Below, piece by piece: positions 1-6,495 of a stretch of 15,477 nt of DNA (the stretch's first letter is position 1; the number at the start of each line of letters is the position of its first letter). The stretch spans positions 1 to 15,477 of the forward strand of contig CAKTZP010000037.1 of NCBI GenBank assembly GCA_934636045.1, written 5' to 3'. Below the pieces are notes generated by a model. It was not told the DNA's origin. It searched no databases and saw only the letters and a list, made by a program, of their open reading frames with translations. Both the position numbers and the translations under genes were made by a program. Origin of the DNA: an uncultured Oscillospiraceae bacterium (GTDB lineage Bacteria; Bacillota; Clostridia; Oscillospirales; Oscillospiraceae).

Positions 1-272
1 CGGCGGCTTCAAATTTTGACCGCTGCCACTCCTTTTTGCTCGCTGCATCCGCCGCAGGCGGCGCTCGCAAACGTCCCGTACCCATGTACGCCGACGGGCG
101 TGAGTTGCTTGTCTTCTGAACTTTTTTGCAGTCTGTCAGCGTGTCGAAAAGGTTTTTTCGACACGCCGAGTTTTGGTGTGTACACCAAAACTATATCACG
201 CGCAAGAAAAAAACGCAATAGCAAAGTTCTTGAATTTTTGATTGCGCCTGCCGCGGGCGGGTGCAAACGGAC
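1..272. other. Hairpin-rich intergenic stretch, no credible gene
   Basis: This stretch lies upstream of the trxA promoter and I find no convincing gene in it. Open frames exist on both strands, but they lack good ribosome-binding sites and recognisable domains. The DNA is rich in short inverted repeats: 49-53/57-61, 77-81/86-90, 140-150/155-165 and 171-179/182-190. It may be the end of an upstream transcript, a structured RNA, or a dispersed intergenic repeat. The translations of both strands look familiar to me as recurring spurious proteins of gut Clostridia, but that is memory and not verified. Confidence 0.4.
140..190. repeat. Two adjacent perfect inverted repeats
   Basis: The first has 11-bp arms, CGTGTCGAAAA (140-150) and TTTTCGACACG (155-165), around a 4-base loop. 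The second has 9-bp arms, TTTTGGTGT (171-179) and ACACCAAAA (182-190), around a 2-base centre. The A-rich and T-rich arm ends would let the first act as a terminator in either direction, although the T-run lies inside the stem. The second could instead be a protein-binding palindrome. No upstream gene is visible, so the role is unknown. Confidence 0.55.
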
Positions 273-301
273 TTGACACGGCGGAGAGGGCGGCATATAA
301 T
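273..301 (+). promoter_or_regulatory. Consensus sigma-A promoter of trxA
   Basis: TTGACA (273-278) and TATAAT (296-301) are separated by exactly 17 bases. Both hexamers match the housekeeping consensus at all positions. Transcription would start near 308, giving a leader of about 60 bases before the trxA start codon. A small hairpin (322-326 with 335-339) lies in that leader. Expression is probably strong and constitutive. Confidence 0.9.
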
Positions 302-369
302 GAAAACCAGAAAAAGCTGCAGCCGCTGCAAAATGCGGCGCCTTACAGAGAACGAAAGGAGCCTGTACC

Positions 370-690
370 ATGGCTGAGAGAAAGATCACGACCGCAAATT
401 TTGAGACCGAGGTGCTGCGCGCGGACAAGCCCGTGCTGGTTGACCTGTACGCCGACTGGTGCGGCCCGTGCAAGATGCTTGCGCCGCTTCTGTCGGAGCT
501 GGCGGAGGAGTATGAGGGCGTCGTCCGCGTGGGCAAGCTCAACGTGGACGAGGAGCCGGAGCTTGCTGTCCGCTACCGTGTGTCCAGCATTCCGACGCTG
601 CTGCTGTTCAGGGACGGAGCGGTGGTCGCCAAGTCCGTCGGCTACAGCCCCAAGGAGGAGCTGCGCGCACTTTTTGAGAAGGCAAGGTAA
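370..690 (+). CDS. trxA: Thioredoxin
   Basis: This is a 106-residue thioredoxin, the usual length, acting in the cytoplasm as a dithiol reductant of protein disulfides and recycled by thioredoxin reductase. The active-site motif WCGPC is at residues 30-34, with redox cysteines C31 and C34. The buried aspartate of the family is D25, and the cis-proline loop (SIPT) has P75. The ATG at 370 follows AAAGGAG (355-361) at 8 bases. The gene has its own consensus promoter and a strong terminator, so it is probably a single-gene transcript. Nothing links it directly to the catabolic operon, although reductant supply to Fe-S or cysteine enzymes is conceivable. Identity is secure; whether it is the main thioredoxin of the cell cannot be told from here. 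Confidence 0.96.
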   Translation: MAERKITTANFETEVLRADKPVLVDLYADWCGPCKMLAPLLSELAEEYEGVVRVGKLNVDEEPELAVRYRVSSIPTLLLFRDGAVVAKSVGYSPKEELRALFEKAR

Positions 691-726
691 GAACAAGCAG
701 TAGGATAATAGGATAAACAGAACGAG

Positions 727-756
727 GCGCCCCAAAACCATCCGGTTTTGGGGCGC
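727..756 (+). terminator. Terminator after trxA
   Basis: A perfect 13-bp stem, GCGCCCCAAAACC (727-739) with GGTTTTGGGGCGC (744-756), closes an ATCC loop 36 bases after the trxA stop. It is followed by ATTTGTTG, a weak U-tract. The very stable stem makes intrinsic termination likely. Confidence 0.85.
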
Positions 757-770
757 ATTTGTTGAGAAAC

Positions 771-858
771 CGCGCAGGGAAGGGGAACGCAGGGAAAGAA
801 AAGGAAGAAAGACGGCAATGCCTGCGGCGGGCCGGAGAGCCCGCCCCTGCGCGTTTTT
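771..858 (+). other. Second folded element ending in a T-run
   Basis: CGCGCAGGG (771-779) is perfectly complementary to CCCTGCGCG (845-853), and TTTTT (854-858) follows directly. Inside lies a GC-rich hairpin, GGCGGGC (826-832) with GCCCGCC (839-845). Those two helices compete for base 845. It could be a back-up terminator for trxA or the 3' part of a small RNA. No promoter for an RNA was found inside it. Confidence 0.4.
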
Positions 859-875
859 ATCGGGGGAGGCGTGAG

Positions 876-898
876 AAAAAAGCCCATCCGCAGTGGGC
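876..898 (-). terminator. Terminator of the minus-strand AEC transporter unit
   Basis: On the minus strand the hairpin GCCCA-loop-TGGGC (898-882) is followed at once by six T residues (881-876). It begins 6 bases after the stop codon of the transporter gene. This is a compact classical intrinsic terminator, although the 5-bp stem is short. Confidence 0.75.
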
Positions 899-904
899 GC
901 AGCA

Positions 905-1828
905 CTAAGCCAGCAGGCCCAGGGCGCGAAAGGCAAGAAGGGCGGCGCTTGCGGCAAGGAGATAGAGCAGCGTGGAGGCGATGGTGCAGTGGACGGCAAG
1001 CTCGGTGTCGCCGCCGTATTCCTTGCACCAGACCACGCCGGTGATCGGGGCGGGGCTGCCGAACAGGAGCGCCAGCAGCAGCGCCGAGCGCAGCTCGAGG
1101 AAGCACCGCAGCGGCCAGAACAGCAGCAGCGGGAGCAGCAGCACCTTCCCGGCGGAAAAGGCCATGGCCGCCTTATCGCGCCGCCAGCTCAGCGCGCCGT
1201 AGCGATAGAGGAGCATGCCGAGCAGCAGCAGCGCCAAGGGCGAGGTCATGTCGCTGATTTTCGAGACGGTGAGCTCCAGAAAGCCGAGGAGCCTGAGCCG
1301 GAATGCGGACAGCAGGCTCCCGGCGATTGCGGCCAGAAGCGCGGGACTGGTGAGCACCCTCCGAAGAAGGGCGCGGCGGCCTCCGGCGGCACTGCCGAGG
1401 AAGAGCGAATGGTAGATGCTCCAGATCAGAAAATCCTGCATTGCGCCGTGAATAAAGCACACGACCATGGCCTCGGGCGGCAGGAAAATGCTCATCAGCG
1501 GAATGGCGACAAAGGCGACGTTGCCGATGCCGGAAATGAAGCACCAATAGGCGCGGCGGCTTGGCGGCTGGCGGCGGAGGACAAGCAGACTGCCGAAAAA
1601 CAGCAGCAGGGTGACAATCAGCGTGGCCAGTGCGGCGGGCAGGCCGGTGTGGAGCAGCAGCTCCGGCTCGGTGGAGAGAAAGGTGTTGAGCACCATCGCG
1701 GGGTAGCAGATGTTGAGGAGGACGCCGGACACGCCGTCCGCCGCCGACACCGGCACCATCCGCAGGCGGACGACGCCGTAGCCGATGAGGAGCATCAGGA
1801 AAAAGAAAATCAGACCGTCAAATGACAT
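905..1828 (-). CDS. AEC (auxin efflux carrier) family transporter
   Basis: A 307-residue, very hydrophobic membrane protein with about ten predicted transmembrane segments in two five-helix halves, the layout of the AEC/BART superfamily. The motif NICYPAMVLNTF (residues 39-50) matches the conserved helix-2 breaker region of the family, and the second half has the matching proline-containing segment SPAPITGVV. Bacterial members move small carboxylates such as malate or malonate, or other metabolites; the substrate here is unknown. The start ATG (1828-1826) overlaps the upstream stop as TGATG, and CGGAG lies 7 bases before the TTG at 1831, so translation is coupled to the epimerase-like gene. 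A TTG at 1831 is a less likely start. The shared unit suggests it exports or imports a compound handled by that enzyme. Confidence 0.85.
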   Translation of the reverse strand: MSFDGLIFFFLMLLIGYGVVRLRMVPVSAADGVSGVLLNICYPAMVLNTFLSTEPELLLHTGLPAALATLIVTLLLFFGSLLVLRRQPPSRRAYWCFISGIGNVAFVAIPLMSIFLPPEAMVVCFIHGAMQDFLIWSIYHSLFLGSAAGGRRALLRRVLTSPALLAAIAGSLLSAFRLRLLGFLELTVSKISDMTSPLALLLLGMLLYRYGALSWRRDKAAMAFSAGKVLLLPLLLFWPLRCFLELRSALLLALLFGSPAPITGVVWCKEYGGDTELAVHCTIASTLLYLLAASAALLAFRALGLLA

Positions 1829-2847
1829 CAATATACTCCGTCGGTTGTCTCAAAATGGGTGGGCGCGGAGATGGCCTCGCCGCCGTTTTTGACCCACTGC
1901 GCGACCAGCTCGATCAGCTCCAGCGCGCCGAGCGACGGCGCGCCCATCCACTGCACCATTTTCTGGCAGTTGCTGAACAGCGCGGACTGCACCTCTTCGC
2001 CGGTGAAGACCGGCTCGCGGCCAAGGCGCTTGCCCAGCTCCTTGGCCGCCCAGCGAATGGACAGCGCCTCGGGGCTGGAAACGTTGAGCTTCTCGGGCGG
2101 GACGGCGGTGTGCAGCAGTGAGCGGATGGCAAATTCGCAGACGTCGCCCTGCCAGATGCAGTTGAACACGCCCTGACTGACGTCGATGGGGCGGCCGTCG
2201 AGGATGGATTTTGCAATGTCATAAAGTACGCCGTAGCGCAGATCGATGGCGTAGTTCAGACGGAAGATCAGCATGGGCGTGCCGTTTTGCAGGCTGCAAT
2301 GCTCCAAAACGCGCTCGCGGCCGAGACAGGTCTGCGCGTATTCGCCGATGGGGTGCGGCATGTCGTCCTCGCAGAAGCCGCCGCTGACGACCGGCGCCAT
2401 GCCGTAAACATTGCCGGTGGAAAAGGCGACAAGGTTTGCGTGCGGGTAGCGCTCGGCGGCCAGATACGGCAGAATGACGTTGATGTGCCACGTGGCCGAC
2501 TCGTTGCCCTCCGTGCCGAACTTTTTGCCTACCATATAAATGATGTTTTCGACCTCCGGCAGGGCGGCCAGCTGCTTCGGATCGGACAGGTCGGCCTCGA
2601 TGACCTCCACGCCCGCGCGGCGCATGACCTCCGGGGCGTCCGGGCGGTCGAACAGCGAGGCGGCATAGACCTTGGCTCCCGTTCCGGCGGCGTCCACGCC
2701 GCGCCTGGCCAGCACGGCCATGGCCGGGCCGACCTTGCCGCCCGCGCCGAGGATGAGAAGGTCGCCCTTGAGCCGCTTGAGGTCGGCGATGAGGCGCTCG
2801 CTCGGGCGCGTCATAAATTCCATGAGCTCCTGTGTAGTCCGTAACAT
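1828..2847 (-). CDS. NAD-dependent epimerase/dehydratase-like protein
   Basis: A 339-residue extended short-chain dehydrogenase (NAD-epimerase/dehydratase type). The N-terminal Rossmann fold carries LGAGGKVGP (residues 33-41), followed by a strand and acidic region (EADLSD, 84-89). The family's active-site strand is FSTGNVYG (142-149) with S143/T144, and the catalytic tyrosine is probably Y170. The lysine expected four residues later is a cysteine (C174), so normal YxxxK chemistry is doubtful. The start at 2847 is chosen because GGGAGG lies about 8 bases upstream; longer in-frame extensions run into the divergent regulator's promoter and are rejected. It is the first gene of a two-gene unit with the AEC transporter, divergent from the LacI regulator. 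Substrate is probably a sugar or sugar acid derivative, but this is inference. Confidence 0.8.
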   Translation of the reverse strand: MLRTTQELMEFMTRPSERLIADLKRLKGDLLILGAGGKVGPAMAVLARRGVDAAGTGAKVYAASLFDRPDAPEVMRRAGVEVIEADLSDPKQLAALPEVENIIYMVGKKFGTEGNESATWHINVILPYLAAERYPHANLVAFSTGNVYGMAPVVSGGFCEDDMPHPIGEYAQTCLGRERVLEHCSLQNGTPMLIFRLNYAIDLRYGVLYDIAKSILDGRPIDVSQGVFNCIWQGDVCEFAIRSLLHTAVPPEKLNVSSPEALSIRWAAKELGKRLGREPVFTGEEVQSALFSNCQKMVQWMGAPSLGALELIELVAQWVKNGGEAISAPTHFETTDGVY

Positions 2848-2887
2848 AAAAATTTCCTCCCAATAAGTTGATTTCAAATAATTTTTG

Positions 2888-2916
2888 TTGCATTTCGGCG
2901 CGAGAGAGATTAAAAT
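2888..2916 (+). promoter_or_regulatory. Probable promoter of the LacI-family gene
   Basis: TTGCAT (2888-2893) and TAAAAT (2911-2916) are 17 bases apart, with a start site near 2923, only about 16 bases before the start codon. The -10 is good and the -35 is partial. The same 91-base gap must also hold the promoter of the minus-strand epimerase unit, for which I found no convincing hexamers. A small palindrome TTGA-TT-TCAA lies at 2868-2877. Confidence 0.55.
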
Positions 2917-2938
2917 AGAGAAAAAAGGGGGTGCCGCC

Positions 2939-3982
2939 ATGGCGAAGCAGGTCACGATCCGAGAGGTCGCAAGGCTGGCGGGGGTGTCGGTCTCGACGGC
3001 CTCGCGCGCGCTGAATAACCCGGATTATCCCGTCGACGCCCGCCTGCGGCAGAAGGTGCGCGAGGCGGCGGACAAGCTGGAATATGTTCCCAATGTAATG
3101 GCGCAGGCGCTGCGCCGCGAGCGCTGCCGCGACATCGGGGTGATCATCCCGAACGTGTCCAACCCCTTCTATCTGCAAACCATGCTCGGCATCAACGACG
3201 TGCTGGCGCAGCAGTCGTACCAGATGCTGCTGTGCAACACCATGCGCAACGCCGAGCAGGAGCAGCGCTACCTGCGCCAGCTCTATGAGCGGCAGACCAA
3301 GGGCGTGATCATCTCCACCGTGGGCGAAAGCAGCGACGCGATCCGGGACTATGCGCGCCGGGGCATGAAGTTTGTGCTGCTCGACCAGCTGCCGGATGGC
3401 GTGGAGAGCCCGGGCATCCATTTTGACTCTCGCATGGGCGCGCGGATCGGGGTAGAGCACCTGATCGCGCAGGGACACCGGCGCATCGCCTTTGCCACCA
3501 TGCCGATGACGCGCTGGACGCGCATTGAGATGCACAAGGGCTACCGCGACGCGCATCTGATGAACGGCTTGCCCTACGACGCGGCGCTGGTGTATGAATC
3601 CGGCTCAGATCAGCTTGATCTTGCCGACGATCCGGAGCTGCTGGCGGGACGGGACATTGCCTCGCGGTTTTTGCAGGACGGGCGCCCGGCCACGGCCATC
3701 ATGTGCAACAACGACATGGTCGCCATCGGCGTGATTCAGACGCTGCTGAAAAACGGCGTGCGCGTGCCGCAGGATGTTTCGGTCATGGGCTTTGACGACA
3801 TTCCGTTTGCCGCGGCCTTCCTGCCCGCGCTGACGACCATCCACTGCCCGGCCGCGGAGACCGGCCGCCTTGCGGCGCTGATGATGCTCGACATTCTGAA
3901 CAACAACGCCAACAATTCCATGGCCGTTTCCATGAACCTGACGCCCAGCCTGGTCGTCCGCGACTCGGTCGCGGCGGTTTAA
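2939..3982 (+). CDS. LacI-family transcriptional regulator
   Basis: A 347-residue repressor of normal LacI/GalR length. The N-terminal helix-turn-helix (about residues 5-26, TIREVARLAGVSVSTASRAL) is followed by the hinge helix PNVMAQALR, whose leucine intercalates at a central CpG in family operators. The rest is a periplasmic-binding-like sensor domain, including the typical segments IGVIIPNVSNPFY and MGFDDIPFA. The ATG at 2939 is preceded by a purine-rich AAGGGGGTG; the longer open frame starts inside the promoter and is rejected. The effector is presumably a sugar-like compound. Two identical palindromes with the central ACGT expected of this family lie 0.9-1.0 kb downstream at the operon promoters, so it most likely controls the transporter/catabolic operon. 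Its 3' end overlaps the convergent oxidoreductase gene. Confidence 0.93.
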   Translation: MAKQVTIREVARLAGVSVSTASRALNNPDYPVDARLRQKVREAADKLEYVPNVMAQALRRERCRDIGVIIPNVSNPFYLQTMLGINDVLAQQSYQMLLCNTMRNAEQEQRYLRQLYERQTKGVIISTVGESSDAIRDYARRGMKFVLLDQLPDGVESPGIHFDSRMGARIGVEHLIAQGHRRIAFATMPMTRWTRIEMHKGYRDAHLMNGLPYDAALVYESGSDQLDLADDPELLAGRDIASRFLQDGRPATAIMCNNDMVAIGVIQTLLKNGVRVPQDVSVMGFDDIPFAAAFLPALTTIHCPAAETGRLAALMMLDILNNNANNSMAVSMNLTPSLVVRDSVAAV

Positions 3983-4767
3983 CCCGCGCGCAGCGCGGTG
4001 ACGATGGCGTCCATCAATCGAACAGAGGCACAGAGACGCTCGGCGCAGCCGGGCGTTTCTTTTTTGACCACGGAGAGAAAGTGCGCCATGCCGGAAGCGT
4101 AGCAGCCCTGATCGTCGAGCACATAGGCGCGGTCGGCTGTGAGCACGGGCGGCTGGACGGCCGGGGTGGAGCACAGGGTCACGGTAAAATCGGGATAGGT
4201 CACCTCTGCCGTGACCGCGGCGTTTTCGCACCGCGCCTGCACGGAGGTAAAGTCTCCGCCGAAGAGACAGGTGCAGAGGTCGGTCAGGTGGCTGCCGTAA
4301 AAATACCAGCCGCCGAAGGGCGAGAAGGGGTCGGCCTGATAACGGATTGTATAGTGTGCGCAGCGGGGGAGCGCCGCGCAGAGCGCCTGCACCTCCGGGG
4401 TGAAGCAAAGGGTCGAGCCGCCGGTGCAGGGGACGCCGGTTTCGCGGCTCAGCGCCGCCAGCGCGGCGGCCTGCGCGGGGTCGCAGACGAAGGGCTTGTC
4501 TACAAACACCGGCTTACCCTGCCGCAGGGCGAGGGCAGCCGCGTGCGCGTGCCAATAGCCCTCGCGCGGGAGCACCAGCACGGCGTCCGCGCGGGCAATG
4601 ACCTCCTCCGGGGTGGGGCAGGGGTCAAATTCCTCTAATTCCGGCGCCAGCTCCGGCGCGTCGAACGCGCAGACGGGGCCGATGCGTTGGCCGGGACCAA
4701 GCCAGTCGAGCGCCGCCTGAAAAAAGCGCAGGTGGCGGCTGCGCGCGCCGATGGCGCCCAAGATCAT
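3979..4767 (-). CDS. Compact Gfo/Idh/MocA-like oxidoreductase
   Basis: A 262-residue protein resembling the Gfo/Idh/MocA family, which normally has 330-400 residues and uses NAD(P) to oxidise sugars or polyols. The glycine-loop region is atypical (GAIGARSRH, residues 4-12). The EKP signature appears as DKP (90-92), in the context GKPVFVDKPF. The catalytic-region histidine is probably H160 in GSHLTD, with D163. The C-terminal domain is shortened. The start ATG at 4767 is followed by MILGAIG; the ribosome-binding site is a modest GCGGGG. It has its own strong promoter beside a LacI-type palindrome, divergent from the uptake operon, so it is probably co-regulated. Its stop overlaps the lacI stop by 4 bases. 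It may be a dehydrogenase, or a sensor or binding protein derived from one. Confidence 0.75.
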   Translation of the reverse strand: MILGAIGARSRHLRFFQAALDWLGPGQRIGPVCAFDAPELAPELEEFDPCPTPEEVIARADAVLVLPREGYWHAHAAALALRQGKPVFVDKPFVCDPAQAAALAALSRETGVPCTGGSTLCFTPEVQALCAALPRCAHYTIRYQADPFSPFGGWYFYGSHLTDLCTCLFGGDFTSVQARCENAAVTAEVTYPDFTVTLCSTPAVQPPVLTADRAYVLDDQGCYASGMAHFLSVVKKETPGCAERLCASVRLMDAIVTALRAG

Positions 4768-4804
4768 GCAAGACCCCGCCCTTCTGAGTAAAATTTCTAT
4801 CTTG

Positions 4805-4833
4805 ATTATAGCCGCGGGAGGGGAAATAGTCAA
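4805..4833 (-). promoter_or_regulatory. Strong divergent promoter for the compact oxidoreductase
   Basis: On the minus strand TTGACT (4833-4828) and TATAAT (4810-4805) are separated by exactly 17 bases, eleven of twelve consensus positions. The start site would be near 4798, about 30 bases before the start codon at 4767. The palindromic operator (4839-4854) sits just upstream of the -35. Confidence 0.85.
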
Positions 4834-4838
4834 TATTT

Positions 4839-4854
4839 CAGAAAACGTTTTCTG
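4839..4854. promoter_or_regulatory. LacI-type operator O1 between divergent promoters
   Basis: CAGAAAACGTTTTCTG is a perfect 16-bp palindrome with the central ACGT seen in LacI/GalR-family operators. It lies between the two divergent promoters, centred about 48 bases upstream of the minus-strand start and 72 bases upstream of the plus-strand start. A 14-bp core identical to it recurs at 5014-5027. The likely ligand is the LacI protein encoded at 2939-3982. A CcpA-type catabolite site is an alternative, but its usual terminal TG...CA is not matched in the core. Confidence 0.8.
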
Positions 4855-4883
4855 TAAATTTCTAAAAAATTCCGAAAAAATGC

Positions 4884-4912
4884 TTGCACAAATCCATCGT
4901 TTGTGGTATGCT
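4884..4912 (+). promoter_or_regulatory. Promoter of the ABC-transporter/catabolic operon
   Basis: TTGCAC (4884-4889) and TATGCT (4907-4912) are 17 bases apart, and TGG just before the -10 gives an extended -10 element. Transcription would start near 4919, leaving an untranslated leader of about 190 bases that contains operator O2. A second possible extended -10, TGCTACAAT (4947-4955), has no matching -35 and is less likely. Confidence 0.75.
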
Positions 4913-4918
4913 CGAAGT

Positions 4919-5111
4919 AGAAAAACGAACGAAATCCCAAAGAAATTGCTACAATTTTCCGAAGTTCGTCAATTCGCACAAAACCTAACCGTCCTTCTTG
5001 TGCAGAGGTAACAAGAAAACGTTTTCTGAAAAATCGAGCGCCGGCTCACCCAATTTGGTATCGCTTCTGCGCGCTGCGCAGTGTGATAAAAATTATTTGG
5101 AGGAATCAATG
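4919..5111 (+). other. Untranslated leader of the operon
   Basis: This leader precedes the binding-protein gene and contains no credible gene. It holds operator O2 and several small inverted repeats: 4925-4930/4964-4969, 4976-4981/4998-5003 and a tight hairpin CTGCGC-GCT-GCGCAG at 5067-5081. That last hairpin is 17 bases before the GGAGGA ribosome-binding site (5099-5104). The frame open from 4998 into the lipoprotein gene has no ribosome-binding site of its own and includes the operator, so it is not treated as coding. Confidence 0.5.
5014..5027. promoter_or_regulatory. LacI-type operator O2 inside the leader
   Basis: AGAAAACGTTTTCT repeats the 14-bp core of O1 exactly. It is centred about 102 bases downstream of the inferred start site and 174 bases from the centre of O1. 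A repressor bound here could block elongation, or loop to O1 around the promoter. Confidence 0.78.
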
Positions 5112-6371
5112 ATGAAGAAACTTATTGCATTGCTTCTCGCACTGACCATGGTCGCCGCCCTGTTTGTCGGCTGCGCCAAGGATGAGAAGCCCACCGAAGA
5201 GGTCAAGCCCACGGACGACGCCGTCGTCACCGACGCTCCGACCGACACCAACGAGCCCGTCGTCAACACTGACCCCATTAAGATCGGCAGCATTCAGGAC
5301 CTGTCCGGCAGCGCTTCCATCGCCGGCCAGCCGCAGGCTTGGGGCGTGGAGTACGCCGTTCGCCTAATCAACGAAAACGGCGGAATCAACGGCCGTCCGA
5401 TCGAGCTGTACACCCGCGACTGCCAAAACGACGCCGAGGTCGGCGTGACCTGCTATCGCGAGCTGGTCGACGAGATCGGCGTCTGCGCCATCATCGGGCC
5501 GGCACTGTCCAACCCCGCTTCCGCATGGGTCGAGCTGGCCACGGAGGATGAGATCCCCATCGTCGGCCACTTCATGGACGACCTTTGCACCACCGACCCC
5601 GACACCGGCGACGCTTATCCCTATATGTTCCTCGCTGAGCCGTCCTGCGCCGTACAGAGCTACATCGTTGCCGAGTACGCAATGAAAACCCTCAACGTCA
5701 AGACTGTCGCCACTTTGTACAACACCTCCAATGCCTTTGCCGTTGCGCACGAGGCTCCGTTTGTTGACTACATGAAGAACAACGACGGCGAGGTTCTTGC
5801 AGAGGAAACCTTCGGCTGGACTGACACCGACTACTCCGCACAGGCACAGAAGATCGCTGCCCTGAACCCGGACGCCGTCTTCCTTTGCGACTACGCCGCT
5901 CAGGTTTCCGTCGCTTACGACAACCTGCGTGACGCCGGCTACACCGGCATCATCCTCGGCGCCAACACCCTGTGCACCCCGTTCGACACCCTCGTCAAGA
6001 ACGAAATCAAGGACGTCTACTTTGTGCAGAACTATGACCTGCCCGAGGGCAAGATCGGCGAGCTGACCGACATCCACATGAAGGAGACCGGCACGGCCTT
6101 CCGCAGCACCAACGTCGGCTTCGGCTGGGACGCGATGCAGGTTCTGGCCAACGCCATGCTGCAGGCGACCGATCCCACCGACGGCGCTGAAGTCCGCAAT
6201 ATCCTCGAGAACAACACCGTGAACGTCGAATCCTGCGGCGGCGAAATGATCACCATTGATCCGGCCATCCATCGCCCGACCCGTGAGATGAAGATGTACA
6301 TCGCCAGCTACGACGAGAGCGGCGCTCTGGTCTACCTCGACCTGCTGTCTTCCGACTACAAGGCCAACTAA
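5112..6371 (+). CDS. LIV-type ABC transporter substrate-binding lipoprotein
   Basis: A 419-residue extracytoplasmic receptor of the type-I fold (Peripla_BP_6/LivK-like). The signal peptide has a KK start and a hydrophobic core ending in the lipobox FVGC, with the lipidated cysteine at C21. A Thr/Glu/Asp/Pro-rich linker (about 22-53) is followed by the binding domain, starting IKIGSIQDLSGSASIAGQ and including the family segment INENGGINGRPIEL. Members bind branched-chain amino acids, amides, urea and other polar compounds. The ligand here cannot be read from sequence, but the enzymes downstream argue against plain leucine uptake. ATG 5112 is 8 bases from GGAGG; ATG 5109 is also possible. It is the first gene of the operon, under two operators, and is separated from livH by a structured gap that may favour its higher expression. 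Confidence 0.93.
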   Translation: MKKLIALLLALTMVAALFVGCAKDEKPTEEVKPTDDAVVTDAPTDTNEPVVNTDPIKIGSIQDLSGSASIAGQPQAWGVEYAVRLINENGGINGRPIELYTRDCQNDAEVGVTCYRELVDEIGVCAIIGPALSNPASAWVELATEDEIPIVGHFMDDLCTTDPDTGDAYPYMFLAEPSCAVQSYIVAEYAMKTLNVKTVATLYNTSNAFAVAHEAPFVDYMKNNDGEVLAEETFGWTDTDYSAQAQKIAALNPDAVFLCDYAAQVSVAYDNLRDAGYTGIILGANTLCTPFDTLVKNEIKDVYFVQNYDLPEGKIGELTDIHMKETGTAFRSTNVGFGWDAMQVLANAMLQATDPTDGAEVRNILENNTVNVESCGGEMITIDPAIHRPTREMKMYIASYDESGALVYLDLLSSDYKAN

Positions 6372-6381
6372 ACCAATTCCT

Positions 6382-6433
6382 TTCCGACGGTTCTCTTCAG
6401 CCGTCCGGAATGTGGAACCGCAAGGCCGGTTCC
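6382..6433 (+). other. Two hairpins after the binding-protein gene
   Basis: The first hairpin starts 10 bases after the stop codon and pairs TTCCGACGG (6382-6390) with 6401-6410, with one bulged C at 6406. The second pairs GGAACCG (6414-6420) with CGGTTCC (6427-6433). Neither is followed by a T-run, so they are more likely to protect the 3' end of the upstream message than to terminate. Confidence 0.6.
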
Positions 6434-6439
6434 GGCTAT

Positions 6440-6494
6440 GGTCCTCCATTTTCCCCTTTTTGACCGCCGCAAGGCGGTCAGAGGGGCGGAGGCC
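6440..6494 (+). other. Long GCAA-capped hairpin in the operon gap
   Basis: A perfect 8-bp stem, TGACCGCC (6461-6468) with GGCGGTCA (6473-6480), is closed by a GCAA tetraloop of the stable GNRA type. It extends outward through CCCCT (6453-6457)/AGGGG (6482-6486), then CCTCC (6443-6447)/GGAGG (6488-6492) and a further GG/CC pair. The nested complementarity spans 55 bases. No T-run follows, so partial attenuation, an RNase barrier, or a conserved RNA element are possible roles. Confidence 0.65.
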
Positions 6495-6495
6495 A

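Noticed and set aside
9..542. Minus-strand frame over the trxA promoter and start, and the overlapping plus-strand frame at 16-276
   Set aside because: No ribosome-binding site or domain; one overlaps trxA and a consensus promoter, and the region is full of inverted repeats.
893..1825. Plus-strand Gln/Glu-rich frame opposite the AEC transporter
   Set aside because: Compositional shadow of a Leu-rich membrane protein; the minus strand has the family motif, a coupled start and a terminator.
2219..3556. Minus-strand frame of 445 codons crossing from lacI into the epimerase gene
   Set aside because: It crosses the divergent promoter region and is out of frame with the recognised epimerase.
4839..5027. 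Catabolite-responsive (cre) elements for CcpA
   Set aside because: The palindromes resemble cre sites, but the terminal TG...CA is not matched, and a local LacI regulator with two identical sites is a simpler explanation. Not fully excluded.
4998..5111. N-terminal extension of the binding protein
   Set aside because: It would bury the lipoprotein signal, includes operator O2, and ignores the GGAGGA at 5099-5104.
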